Shown here piece after piece: positions 1-8,973 of a stretch of DNA of 64,000 nt. The notes under the pieces are model-generated. The model did not search any database and was not told where the DNA came from. It saw only the letters and a list, made by a program, of their open reading frames with translations. The stretch comes from an uncultured bacterium (lineage in GTDB: Bacteria > Cyanobacteriota > Vampirovibrionia > Gastranaerophilales > Gastranaerophilaceae). The stretch covers positions 83,515-147,514 of the forward strand of contig CASEYP010000020.1 in NCBI GenBank assembly GCA_949292185.1. The letters are read 5' to 3'. Position numbers and translations under genes: made by a program. The stretch's first letter is position 1. Every line of letters starts with the position of its first letter.

Positions 1-123
1 ACTGCAATGAATATGCTTCAAAACTGTCCGGCTGATACTCAAAAAGTTATTGCTAAAGAAATGGCACAGTTGGTAGTTAAAGAAATTAAAAAAGATGAAT
101 CTGATGATGAGTCTGCTGAATAA
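1..123 (+). CDS. C-terminal end of a truncated gene, product unknown
   Basis: Frame 1 is open from the window edge to a TAA at 121-123, giving the last 40 residues of a protein whose start lies outside. The tail is lysine- and glutamate-rich and ends in a strongly acidic stretch (DESDDESAE). An efficient-looking terminator follows directly, which supports a real gene end. The fragment is too short to assign to a family. Confidence 0.6.
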   Translation, partial: TAMNMLQNCPADTQKVIAKEMAQLVVKEIKKDESDDESAE

Positions 124-133
124 ATTTTAAATG

Positions 134-167
134 AAAAAGGAGTTTAAAATAAACTCCTTTTTTTTAT
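134..167 (+). terminator. Rho-independent terminator
   Basis: A near-perfect inverted repeat (AAAGGAGTTT pairing with AAACTCCTTT around a short A/T loop) is followed by a run of T. It closes the gene entering from the left edge. Confidence 0.85.
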
Positions 168-218
168 TCCTATATTTATAGGATATCTGAATAGATATGT
201 TTAAGTTATCATATAATT

Positions 219-545
219 ATGGATATTTATGACCAAAACGAAGAAGATAAGCAATTAAAAGCTGTTGGGTTAGAGTTAATGTTTCTAACTCCCGAAAAAT
301 GTTCCTCTAAAGAAGGTATTACTGCTGTTGAATTGGCAAAATTGGTTGATCTTCCGCTAGAAGTTGTCAAGAAAAAACTAAGTATCTTAAAAGAAAAGGG
401 CATTGTTCGAGTAAAAGGTATAAATCCTAAATATTGGAAATTTAATGAATATAATTTCCAAAGAATGGATGAAGATGATGAAATTTTCCTTTTATTATGC
501 AGTTTTGATGATGTAGATTTTGATAAATATTTTTCATATAAATAA
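219..545 (+). CDS. Small winged-helix-like protein
   Basis: This 108-residue protein has an acidic N-terminus. Residues about 30-65 look like a winged helix-turn-helix: a helix with TAVELAKLVDLP, a second helix VVKKKLSILKEKG, then IVRVKG as the wing. The C-terminus is acidic and aromatic. It is probably a DNA-binding or protein-binding regulator, but no family is recognised. The start lacks a Shine-Dalgarno sequence, and a TATAAT sits only one base before the ATG, so the true 5' end is uncertain. It stands alone between a terminator and lysA. Confidence 0.6.
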   Translation: MDIYDQNEEDKQLKAVGLELMFLTPEKCSSKEGITAVELAKLVDLPLEVVKKKLSILKEKGIVRVKGINPKYWKFNEYNFQRMDEDDEIFLLLCSFDDVDFDKYFSYK

Positions 546-614
546 AATTATTAGTATGAAAATATGTTTGGTTATGGTATTATAGAATTGAGTTTATAAT
601 GTAAAGGAGTAGAG

Positions 615-1946
615 ATGACATCCAGCACCAATCAGTTTTTGAAACCTATTACAACTAAAGTGAATGATGCCGGAAATTTAGAAATCGGCGGATGTGATTT
701 GGTTGAATTGGCTGATAAATACGGAACTCCTTTGTATGTTATTGACGAAAAAACTCTTCGTGCTGTTTGTAATGATTATAAAAATGCTTTTGCGAAATAT
801 CCTAAAACTCGTATGATGTACGCATCAAAGGCACTTTGTGTTTGTGCAATTTCAAAAATATTGAGTGAAGAAGGGTTTGGGTTTGATACTGTTTCTGCCG
901 GTGAAATTTATACTGTTTATAAAGCCGGTGTTGATATGAGTAATGTTTTATTTAACGGTAATAACAAGTCTTATGATGAATTGTCATTGGCTTTAGATTT
1001 AGGTGTTGGTAGAATTTCCGTTGATAACTTTTTAGAACTTGCATTACTAAATGAAATTGCTCATAGTAAAAATAAAACTGTAGATATTCTACTTAGAATA
1101 ACTCCGGGGATTGAATGTCATACTCACGAATATATTCAAACAGGTCATTTGGATTCAAAATTTGGTTTTGATTTAACTCAGATTGATGATGCTGTTGAAT
1201 TAGTTTTGAATGAATATAAAAATTTGAAAATTCACGGGTTGCACGCACATATTGGTTCTCAAATTTTTGAAACAAGTATTTATCCTGATGAAATTGAAAT
1301 TTTAGTTAGAGAACTTGCAAGATTAGACGAAAAGTTTGGTTTAAAACTTGATGAAATAAATATTGGTGGTGGTATTGGTGTTAAATATACAGAAAAAGAT
1401 GTTCCTCCATCAATATATGATATAGGTTCGATTGTTATTCAAAAGCTTGAAGAAGCTGTAAAAAAATATAATGTTGATTATCCGACTTTATTCTTAGAAC
1501 CTGGAAGAAGTATTATTTCAACTTCCGGGGTAACATTGTATACGGTTGGAAGTTCAAAACAGGTTCCGCATGGTAAAAAATATGTTGCAGTAGACGGTGG
1601 TATGGCTGATAATCCTCGTCCTAGTATGTATCAGGCTGAATATGTTGCTGAAGTTGCTAATAAAAAAGATAATGCGGAAATGGAAAAAGTTACTGTTGCC
1701 GGTAGATTTTGTGAATCCGGTGATGTATTAATTCCTGAAATCGAATTACCAAAATTAGATGAAGGTGATATTTTATGCGTTTATAATACCGGTGCATATA
1801 ATTATTCAATGGCATCTAATTATAATAAAGTTTCAAAACCTGCAATGGTACTTGTAAATAATTCTCAATCTGATATTATTATCAATAGAGAGACTCTTGA
1901 TGATTTAATTGCAAATGAAGTAATTCCTGATAGGTTAGCAAAATGA
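615..1946 (+). CDS. lysA: Diaminopimelate decarboxylase
   Basis: This enzyme decarboxylates meso-diaminopimelate to L-lysine with PLP in the cytoplasm. Its 443 residues fit the fold-III decarboxylase family. Visible motifs are YASKA with the PLP lysine at K72, HIGSQ at about 212, the glycine-rich GGGIG near 252, EPGRS at about 295, CESGD near 366 and NTGAY near 394. The ATG has a good AAAGGAG ribosome site. The stop overlaps the cdaA start (ATGA), so the two are translationally coupled. The lysA-cdaA pairing is also known in cyanobacteria. Confidence 0.95.
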   Translation: MTSSTNQFLKPITTKVNDAGNLEIGGCDLVELADKYGTPLYVIDEKTLRAVCNDYKNAFAKYPKTRMMYASKALCVCAISKILSEEGFGFDTVSAGEIYTVYKAGVDMSNVLFNGNNKSYDELSLALDLGVGRISVDNFLELALLNEIAHSKNKTVDILLRITPGIECHTHEYIQTGHLDSKFGFDLTQIDDAVELVLNEYKNLKIHGLHAHIGSQIFETSIYPDEIEILVRELARLDEKFGLKLDEINIGGGIGVKYTEKDVPPSIYDIGSIVIQKLEEAVKKYNVDYPTLFLEPGRSIISTSGVTLYTVGSSKQVPHGKKYVAVDGGMADNPRPSMYQAEYVAEVANKKDNAEMEKVTVAGRFCESGDVLIPEIELPKLDEGDILCVYNTGAYNYSMASNYNKVSKPAMVLVNNSQSDIIINRETLDDLIANEVIPDRLAK

Positions 1947-2848
1947 TAGATGAGTTATTAATGTTGTTTCACAATTTTATAGGTAATTGGCACCTTTACA
2001 TTAAGGATACTTTCGGCTGGAAAAATATCTTTGAAATTTGTATTATCGCCGCAATATTAGTTGTGTTCTATCAGAAATTTATCAAAAATACCCATTCAGA
2101 AAAATTTGTAAAAGGTGCTTTTGTTTTGGTATTTTTGTGGATACTTAGTGAGATTTTAGTTGCAATTGATTTAACTATTTTAGGTGTATTTTTAAGGTCT
2201 ATTGTTACTTTGATTGCATTAAGTTTAATCGTTATTTTCCAACCTGAACTTCGTAGATTTTTAGGTTATTTGGGTCAGGTGGATTTCTTTAAACGACTTT
2301 TTGAAAGTGAAAAGAAAAAACCTTCAAACAAATCTATTGATGTAATTAAAGAAATCATTGAAGCAGTTAAATATTTATCTAAAACACATACAGGTGCATT
2401 GATAGTTTTCCAAAATGATTTGAGTAATACATATCATGATGTTGGAACAATGTTGAATGCTGATGTTTCAACAGAATTGTTGCTTACAATTTTCCATGTA
2501 AATACTCCATTACACGATGGTGCTGTTGTAATAAGCGGTTCTAAAATAATTTCAGCAGGGGTATTGTTACCGTTAACAGATGATCCAAAGCTTAGTTGGA
2601 AATATGGTACACGCCATAGAGCAGCTATTGGAATGACAGAAACAAGTAATGCAGCTTGTCTTGTTGTATCTGAAGAGACAGGTGATGTTTCTATTACTTT
2701 GGATGGTGCATTGAAAAAATATGATGATATCCCTACTTTAAAGGCTGATTTGGAAAATATTCTGGGTTATAAAAAAGCAGAACAAGTTGAAAAAAAATCT
2801 ATTTTTAATTTAGAAAAATTAATCACCATAAAGAAGGACAAAGATTAG
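1943..2848 (+). CDS. cdaA: Diadenylate cyclase (c-di-AMP synthase), CdaA type
   Basis: It makes the second messenger c-di-AMP from two ATP at the membrane. The N-terminal ~100 residues hold about three hydrophobic segments. The cytoplasmic DAC domain carries the catalytic DGA (D192) and GTRHRAA (about 222-228) motifs. The C-terminus is a short basic extension. It overlaps lysA by four bases and abuts the YitT-family gene, so the three form one operon. The usual Firmicutes partners cdaR and glmM are absent here, which resembles the cyanobacterial arrangement. Confidence 0.93.
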   Translation: MIDELLMLFHNFIGNWHLYIKDTFGWKNIFEICIIAAILVVFYQKFIKNTHSEKFVKGAFVLVFLWILSEILVAIDLTILGVFLRSIVTLIALSLIVIFQPELRRFLGYLGQVDFFKRLFESEKKKPSNKSIDVIKEIIEAVKYLSKTHTGALIVFQNDLSNTYHDVGTMLNADVSTELLLTIFHVNTPLHDGAVVISGSKIISAGVLLPLTDDPKLSWKYGTRHRAAIGMTETSNAACLVVSEETGDVSITLDGALKKYDDIPTLKADLENILGYKKAEQVEKKSIFNLEKLITIKKDKD

Positions 2849-3715
2849 ATGCCAAAAGCTGTTGAGGGTTCAAAAAAAAGTAATATCTTTTTAAAGTTTA
2901 TAAAAAATATCTTTTTTATAACTTTTGGTGCTGTAGTTGCAGCATTTGCTTTGGAAACTTTTTTGGTATCAAATCAAATTATTGATGGTGGAGTTATTGG
3001 TATTTCAATGATTATAAGCCATGTAACCAAGTGGAATTTGGGTTTGTTGGTAATTGTTTTAAACACTCCATTTATTATTTTAGCCTTTAGAAAAATGGGT
3101 AAGATGTTTGTTTTGCAGACAGCTTATGCAAATATAATTTTGGCTTTGGCACTGAATTTTTTCCAGCATTATAAAGTTACTGGGGATTTACTTTTGGCAA
3201 CTGTGTTTGGTGGAATTATTTTAGGAACAGGTGTCGGATTAATTTTGAAAAATGAAGCTTCATTAGATGGAACAGAAATTTTATCCCTTTTAGTTTCTAA
3301 AAAATTTGGATTTTCTGTCGGTGAATTTATAATGGGGATAAATATATTTATTTATCTTGTTGCAGGTAAAGTCTTTGGCTGGGAAAATGCAATGTATTCC
3401 ATTTTGACATATTTTATAGCGTCTAAGGTTATTGATGTTGTAATGGAAGGTTTGAACAGTTCTAAATCTGTCGAAATTATTAGTGATGAGGCTGGTGCTA
3501 TTGGTAATGCTTTGATTGAAAAATTAGATATAAGTGTTACTTATTTAAGAGGTATTGGCGGATATTCCGGACAAGATAAGGATATTATTTATTGTGTAAT
3601 TTCAAGATTGGAATTGCCTAAAATGCTTGAAATTATCAAAGAAATCGATCCAAGAGCATTTGTTGCAGTTGTTGATGTGCACGAAGCTTATGGCGGAAGA
3701 TTTAAAAAACATTGA
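2849..3715 (+). CDS. YitT family membrane protein (DUF161/DUF2179)
   Basis: This 288-residue protein has five or more hydrophobic segments in its first ~210 residues and a cytoplasmic DUF2179-like tail (about 205-288) containing GIGGYSGQDKDIIYCVI and ending near DVHEAYGG, both typical of YitT proteins. It is probably a transporter, but no substrate is established for the family. Its ATG immediately follows the cdaA stop, so it is co-transcribed with lysA-cdaA. Confidence 0.85.
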   Translation: MPKAVEGSKKSNIFLKFIKNIFFITFGAVVAAFALETFLVSNQIIDGGVIGISMIISHVTKWNLGLLVIVLNTPFIILAFRKMGKMFVLQTAYANIILALALNFFQHYKVTGDLLLATVFGGIILGTGVGLILKNEASLDGTEILSLLVSKKFGFSVGEFIMGINIFIYLVAGKVFGWENAMYSILTYFIASKVIDVVMEGLNSSKSVEIISDEAGAIGNALIEKLDISVTYLRGIGGYSGQDKDIIYCVISRLELPKMLEIIKEIDPRAFVAVVDVHEAYGGRFKKH

Positions 3716-3786
3716 TGAATTTTAATAACTGGACAATTGTTTAAAAATATAATATACTTAGATTTAAGAAGAGGTAAAAAAAGAAT

Positions 3787-4134
3787 ATGGCAAAACATAA
3801 TGATACAGTTCCTATAGAGGTTACTATTTTAACCGCAGATCACGATATTAAAGGCGTTGTTCATGTTTCTAAGTATACAAACACAAATAGAGAACTGACT
3901 GATTTATTAAATGATAAAGAAAGAAGATTTTTAGCAGTTACAAATGCTGAAATTTATCCTCGTGGAGGAAATCAATCTCCTAGAAGATATAATTTCTTAG
4001 AAATTCATATGGATTATGTTTTGATGGTTCATCCGACAACTCAAGCAGTATTTAGAGATTCAAGCAAGACTCAGGAAGATATTGCAAGGTTTAGAGATTT
4101 GAGATTGAAACTTAATCAAACAAAACCATTTTAG
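3787..4134 (+). CDS. Conserved hypothetical protein, 115 aa
   Basis: This small soluble protein is rich in beta-strand-like stretches (VPIEVTILTADHDIKGVVHV) with a central region that reads like a sensor or PilZ-like barrel (FLAVTNAEIYP, NFLEIHMDYVLMVHP). No catalytic motif or membrane segment is visible and I do not recognise the family with certainty. It has its own upstream region with a TATAAT at 3748-3753 and an AAGAGG ribosome site, and a strong terminator follows, so it is likely a single-gene unit. Confidence 0.7.
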   Translation: MAKHNDTVPIEVTILTADHDIKGVVHVSKYTNTNRELTDLLNDKERRFLAVTNAEIYPRGGNQSPRRYNFLEIHMDYVLMVHPTTQAVFRDSSKTQEDIARFRDLRLKLNQTKPF

Positions 4135-4142
4135 AATTAAAT

Positions 4143-4172
4143 AAAAAAGACCTGATTTTTCAGGTCTTTTTT
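4143..4172. terminator. Bidirectional terminator between convergent genes
   Basis: A perfect stem (AAAAAAGACCTG with CAGGTCTTTTTT) has T-runs on both strands. It can serve the 115-residue gene on the plus strand and the pheT/SH3-like operon on the minus strand. Confidence 0.85.
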
Positions 4173-4199
4173 ATTTTGTATGATTATGTAATCTTATTT

Positions 4200-4862
4200 T
4201 TATCTTAAATCAGGGAAAAAGTATCTGATTCCATCATCAGAACGCCATCTTATGTATCCTGTCTTTGGGGTTCTATCAAGGTCCATTACGCTTACTAATG
4301 CCCAGTTACCTCTTATTACATTTAAATTAATCTTTTGTGGATAATTCATAGTAGATATATTTTGGCCCAAATCATTAGTTTCTGATTTTATATTTTTACA
4401 AGATTCAGGGCTTCCGTGAAGAAGCATTAAACCATATTTTTTCCCATAAGTATTATAAAAATTATTCCAAGTCATGAATTTGTATGGATCATCTTTCTTT
4501 ATCCAGCCTGTAGCTTCTGTTGCATTGTTATAAACTATTTGTACCCAATCATCTGTATAATCAACTACATTTACAAGTGCAAGAGCTTTTTTCTCTATGA
4601 AGACTGCAAAAAATTTATCAAAACCGATTTCTTCCGGGAAAAATTCATTATTTCTATTCCATCTTACTCTGTATAGAATATGAGAATTTTCGTCAGGTTC
4701 TTTGTATATTGTTATATCATCTCCTACTTGATACATTCCAATAGTTTGAGTATTTGTAATTGGAGAATTTGGAATTACATCTTTGGCAAAGATTTGGTTA
4801 TTTATGCCAAATGTTATACAAGTCATTATTGCTATTGTGATGAGTAACAATATTTTTTTCAT
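4200..4862 (-). CDS. Secreted SH3-like domain protein
   Basis: This 220-residue protein has a Sec signal peptide (KK followed by a hydrophobic core, cleavage near IFA-KD around residue 26). The mature part contains one or two bacterial SH3-like barrels: ITIYKEPDENSHIL, then DWVQIVYNN..GWIKK, and a second block ending GNWALVSVMD..GYIRWR. Such domains usually bind peptidoglycan or surface ligands. It starts four bases after the pheT stop with a GGGAG site inside the end of pheT, so it is co-transcribed with pheT, an odd pairing by function. Confidence 0.75.
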   Translation of the reverse strand: MKKILLLITIAIMTCITFGINNQIFAKDVIPNSPITNTQTIGMYQVGDDITIYKEPDENSHILYRVRWNRNNEFFPEEIGFDKFFAVFIEKKALALVNVVDYTDDWVQIVYNNATEATGWIKKDDPYKFMTWNNFYNTYGKKYGLMLLHGSPESCKNIKSETNDLGQNISTMNYPQKINLNVIRGNWALVSVMDLDRTPKTGYIRWRSDDGIRYFFPDLR

Positions 4863-4866
4863 AGGT

Positions 4867-7347
4867 TTACTCCCTGAATGTTATTTGTGCATAGGCTTTT
4901 TGTAATTTTTCTCTTACAGATTGCATTTGTTGTTCAATTATTTCATCGGTTAAGGTAGCGTGTTCATCTTGCATTTTAATTCTGAATGCTACGCTCTTAA
5001 AGCCTTCTTCGATATGTTCGCCTTGGTATACATCAAAGATTTCAGAACCTTTGTAGATATTTTGTTTAACTGCACTTTTAATAACTTTTGAAATATCATC
5101 TGATGATACATTATCGTTGATGATAAACGCTAAATCTCTTTTTACTTCCGGATATTGCGGAATATGTTTAAATCTTGGAACAGTTTCTTTTACAGCTGAG
5201 ATTAGAGCATCTAAGTCAACTTTGAATAAAAATGCATCTTGATTAAGTTTTAATTTATCACGCAAAGTTGGATGAATTTGTCCAAAATATCCGATTGGTT
5301 GAGGTTTTTTACCAAGAAGTAATATAACTGCGGTTTTGTATGGATGGAAGATTTTGTGAGTTTTAATTAATTCAGTTTCTTCCAAAGGTACAATTTTAAT
5401 TCTTCTTGATACATCTAAATTATTGAACAGATTTTCTACAATACCTTTTACTGTGTAGAAGTCTGTTTGAGTTTTAATTTGCCATTTAGAATTTTGAACT
5501 TCGCCGGTTAAAACGCCTTCCAAAACTTGAGTTTCTTTTACGCCTGAGTGTTTTTCATCAGCTTCTGCAACTTTTAGATATGTTCTTCCGATTTCATAAG
5601 CCCAGAAATTCTTTTGACCATTATCAAAATTATATTTCATACAATTTAGAACACTTGCGGCTAAAGTTTGACGAAGCATTGAATAATCTTCACTTGCAGC
5701 GTTTGCAACTTTTACTGCATTAGCATCATCGTATGGAATTTTGAATTTATCTAATAACGGTTTACCGATTAGTGAACTTGTTTGGATTTCATTTAATCCT
5801 GATGATAACATCAATTCATGAACTCTTTTGATAATTTTTTCTGATAATGTAATTGTTGGAGTTTGAGATTTATTTGGAAGAGTTGGTGCAATTTTATCGT
5901 AACCGTTAATTCTTGCAATTTCTTCTATTAAATCAATTTCTCTTGTTACATCGTATGCTCTGAAACTTGGAACTAGGAATTTTGCAGCTGCATCATTTCC
6001 ACCAAGTTTTTTAAATCCTAAGTTTTCTAAGATATTTATACATCTTTCTGGTGTAATTTCGCATCCTAAAATTCTTTTGATTTGATTATATCTTAGGGTA
6101 ATTTCTATAGGTTCTAATTTGTTATGACCATCTTCTACAACACCTTCAACTTCTGCATCAGCATATTCAACAAGTAATTGCATAGCTCTGATTAGCGCAG
6201 GTTTAACGGCTTCAATATCAATACCTCTTTCAAATCTTGCGCTTGCTTCACTTCTATAACCGGCACTTCTTGCAGATTTTCTGTTTGTTGCAGGTGTAAA
6301 ATATGCGGCTTCTAAAGCAATAGATTTTGTATTGTCATCAATTTCAGAATTTTCTCCGCCAAATACACCGCCTAAGCAAACACCTTCTTTTTCTGTTGCG
6401 ATTAGAACTGAGTCTGTTGTTAGAGTTCTTTCAACACCGTCTAGGGTTGTTAATTTTTCGCCATCAGTCGCTCTTCTTACACATAAGTAGCCGTTTAATT
6501 TGTCATAGTCAAATGCGTGTAATGGGCAGCCATATTCAAGCATTACATAGTTTGTAATATCAACTACGTTATTTATTGCTCTAACACCTGAAGCAATTAA
6601 GCGTTTTTGCATCCAATCAGGTGATGGCTTAATTTTTATATTCTTAAGTACAGCTATAGAATAATATTTGCAAACATCTTTGTCTTTGATTTCAACTTTA
6701 AATTTGTCAGTTGTAAGATCTTTTGTGCATTCTATTTTGTTAGATTTTAGCGGAATATTAAATATTGCGCTTAATTCTCTTGCAACACCGATAACAGACA
6801 TTTGATCACCACGGTTAGCTGTTGGTGCAACATCTAAAACTGTGTCTTTTTCAAATCCTAAAACGTCTTTTACATCTTGACCAATTTGAACATTTGGGAA
6901 AATTCTATTTAAAATTAGAATACCATCTTCTTGTTGATAACCTCTTTCCGCTACACCTAATTCATCAGCTGAACAAAGCATTCCTTGAGATTCAACTCCT
7001 CTTATAACAGCAGGAGTAAGAGTGAACATTTCACCTGTTTTTCTATCTAATACTTGAGAGCCAACGCTTGCGTAAGGTACAATCTGACCTTCTTGAATGT
7101 TTTGTGCTCCGCAGACTACTGTTTTTTCGCCTGAACCTGTATTTACGGTTACAAGGTGTAGTCTGTCTGAATTTGGATGAGCATCAATTTTGTCTATTTG
7201 AACTGTTTTGATGTTGGTAAACATTGGTTTAACATCTTCAATACCTTCAACTTCCAATCCGCTCATTGTAAGTTCGTGAGCTATTTGTGATGTTTCTATA
7301 TTTGATAAATCTACGAATTCATTTAACCAATTTAAAGATACTTGCAT
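4867..7347 (-). CDS. pheT: Phenylalanine-tRNA ligase beta subunit
   Basis: This is the large subunit of the cytoplasmic (alpha-beta)2 enzyme that charges tRNA-Phe. At 826 residues it is full length. The N-terminal OB-fold tRNA-binding domain spans about 40-150. The B3/B4 editing and B5 domains follow, with NRGDQMSVIGVARE and EIDLIEEIARINGYD. The C-terminal FDX-ACB anticodon domain begins near PQYPEVKRDLAFI. pheS is not adjacent, so the subunits are split. An AGGGAAG site precedes the ATG, with a TATAAT just upstream. Confidence 0.95.
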   Translation of the reverse strand: MQVSLNWLNEFVDLSNIETSQIAHELTMSGLEVEGIEDVKPMFTNIKTVQIDKIDAHPNSDRLHLVTVNTGSGEKTVVCGAQNIQEGQIVPYASVGSQVLDRKTGEMFTLTPAVIRGVESQGMLCSADELGVAERGYQQEDGILILNRIFPNVQIGQDVKDVLGFEKDTVLDVAPTANRGDQMSVIGVARELSAIFNIPLKSNKIECTKDLTTDKFKVEIKDKDVCKYYSIAVLKNIKIKPSPDWMQKRLIASGVRAINNVVDITNYVMLEYGCPLHAFDYDKLNGYLCVRRATDGEKLTTLDGVERTLTTDSVLIATEKEGVCLGGVFGGENSEIDDNTKSIALEAAYFTPATNRKSARSAGYRSEASARFERGIDIEAVKPALIRAMQLLVEYADAEVEGVVEDGHNKLEPIEITLRYNQIKRILGCEITPERCINILENLGFKKLGGNDAAAKFLVPSFRAYDVTREIDLIEEIARINGYDKIAPTLPNKSQTPTITLSEKIIKRVHELMLSSGLNEIQTSSLIGKPLLDKFKIPYDDANAVKVANAASEDYSMLRQTLAASVLNCMKYNFDNGQKNFWAYEIGRTYLKVAEADEKHSGVKETQVLEGVLTGEVQNSKWQIKTQTDFYTVKGIVENLFNNLDVSRRIKIVPLEETELIKTHKIFHPYKTAVILLLGKKPQPIGYFGQIHPTLRDKLKLNQDAFLFKVDLDALISAVKETVPRFKHIPQYPEVKRDLAFIINDNVSSDDISKVIKSAVKQNIYKGSEIFDVYQGEHIEEGFKSVAFRIKMQDEHATLTDEIIEQQMQSVREKLQKAYAQITFRE

Positions 7348-7479
7348 TTATTACTTCCCTCATTATATATATTAAATCTATGCCTATATTTTATTACAAA
7401 AGAATTTGGATGTAAAATCTCAGTTTAAACGAATAATCTTATTAAAATTCACATATTTGATTTTATCATTTTTTTTGTG

Positions 7480-7500
7480 CTACCCTAAAGTTAAGGGTAG
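7480..7500 (+). promoter_or_regulatory. Hairpin in the map 5' UTR
   Basis: CTACCCT and AGGGTAG form a perfect 7-bp stem with a 7-base loop that ends directly against the GGGA ribosome site of map. It could tune translation initiation. There is no T-run, so it is not a terminator. Confidence 0.45.
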
Positions 7501-7509
7501 GGAAAAATT

Positions 7510-8265
7510 ATGATTAATAGAAAATCAAGAGATGAAATTAAGAGGATGCGCCATGCAGGGCATATTGTTGCTCTTGTGCATCAAAAAATGAAAGAGGTTG
7601 TAGAACCTGGAATTTCTACAAAAGAATTAGATAATATAGCAATGCATATTATCAAAGAAAATCGTGCAATACCGACATTTTTAGGTTATGCAGGATTTCC
7701 GGCAAGTATTTGTACATCAATTAATGAGCAAGTCGTTCACGGAATTCCATCAGAGGATGTAATTTTAAAAGAGGGCGATATTATCGCTATTGATGTGGGA
7801 GCTACTTATGGCGGTATGGTTGGTGATAGTGCTTGGTCATATCGAGTAGGTAAAGTTTCAGATGAAGTTGATAAACTGATGAAGGTTACTGAAGAATCTT
7901 TATACGCCGGAATTGAACAAATGCGTCCTGGAAATGTATTGGATGATATTTCAAAAGCAATAGAAGCAGTTGCAAATCGTGAAGGTTATGGAATTGTTCG
8001 TCAATATGGTGGACACGGTGTAGGACACGAAATGCACGAAGATCCATTTTTGTTTAATTACAGCGTTGGAGATAATACTTTAATCAAACCAAATGTTGCT
8101 ATTGCAATAGAACCAATGTTAAATTTGGGCGGTGATGATGTTGTTGTTTCACAAGAAGATGGTTGGACTGTTAGTACAAAAGACGGAAAACCTTCTGCTC
8201 ACTTTGAACATACTGTTATCGCAACCGAAGATGGACCATTAATTACAACTCAATTAATGAAGTAG
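7510..8265 (+). CDS. map: Methionine aminopeptidase, type I
   Basis: It removes the initiator methionine from nascent proteins. The 251 residues match the type I enzyme. The five metal ligands can be placed at D95 (IAIDVGA), D106 (VGDSAW), H169 (GGHGVGHE), E201 (IEPML) and E233 (FEHTV). It is divergent from pheT and is followed after nine bases by an unknown RNase H-like gene, which is probably co-transcribed. Confidence 0.95.
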   Translation: MINRKSRDEIKRMRHAGHIVALVHQKMKEVVEPGISTKELDNIAMHIIKENRAIPTFLGYAGFPASICTSINEQVVHGIPSEDVILKEGDIIAIDVGATYGGMVGDSAWSYRVGKVSDEVDKLMKVTEESLYAGIEQMRPGNVLDDISKAIEAVANREGYGIVRQYGGHGVGHEMHEDPFLFNYSVGDNTLIKPNVAIAIEPMLNLGGDDVVVSQEDGWTVSTKDGKPSAHFEHTVIATEDGPLITTQLMK

Positions 8266-8274
8266 GAGATTTAG

Positions 8275-8934
8275 ATGAATTATTATATAGGTTTGTCTTT
8301 GGCATCAGGATCAAGTATGGATTCTGGAATTGCTGTTGTTGATGAGGATAATAAACTTATCCTGCTTGACAAACTTTATAAAATGAATGATATAATTTTC
8401 TTTTTTGAAAATTTTCCATCACTTAAAAACTCTAAAATATGTGTTTCAGTACCTTCTGACAGAACGATGCTTGAGGGGAAATGGAGAATTTTGTCAAAGC
8501 CTTATCAATTGGTTTCTACAAATAAATTAATTCCAAATCGTGATAATTGGACTCAGCGTCATTCTAACAGAGGTTCTGAATATTTTAGGGAACTTAGTGA
8601 ACGTGGAATTCAGGTTACTCGTTTTGATATTTATATGACAAGACAGAGTTTGCACTTGAATTCTTGTTACAAAGACAGATCCCCTGCGGATTGTAAATTT
8701 TTGCAACAGGCTTTGAAATATGAATGGGGATTTGAGGATTTGCCTGTTAATATGATTCCAATGTCTCATTTGGAAGCTATTTTGGGCGCTATGCTTGCAA
8801 AAGAATATGCTACTAATCCTGAAATGATTAATGTTATTTATAACTTTAGAGGGCTTGATGTTATCGATATAAAAGATAATCTCAATGTTTCAACTGATGT
8901 TTATGATTTTGAAAAAACTCTTGGTGTTAAGTAA
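8275..8934 (+). CDS. Hypothetical protein, possible RNase H-like fold
   Basis: This 219-residue soluble protein begins YYIGLSLASGSSMDSGIAVVD, a beta-hairpin with small residues and an acidic position, resembling RNase H/actin-like folds such as DUF429. Later come KICVSVPSDR and a long central region with charged helices. The family assignment is only by pattern. It has a good GGAG ribosome site nine bases after map. Function unknown. Confidence 0.65.
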   Translation: MNYYIGLSLASGSSMDSGIAVVDEDNKLILLDKLYKMNDIIFFFENFPSLKNSKICVSVPSDRTMLEGKWRILSKPYQLVSTNKLIPNRDNWTQRHSNRGSEYFRELSERGIQVTRFDIYMTRQSLHLNSCYKDRSPADCKFLQQALKYEWGFEDLPVNMIPMSHLEAILGAMLAKEYATNPEMINVIYNFRGLDVIDIKDNLNVSTDVYDFEKTLGVK

Positions 8935-8937
8935 TAT

Positions 8938-8966
8938 TTTGCATAATTAAGGTTATATATTATAAT
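8938..8966 (+). promoter_or_regulatory. Promoter, possibly giving a leaderless mRNA
   Basis: TATAAT at 8961-8966 with a weak TTGCAT at 8939-8944 (16-bp spacer). The expected start of transcription falls on or beside the ATG at 8974, and no Shine-Dalgarno is present. Confidence 0.45.
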
Positions 8967-8973
8967 TGGTATT

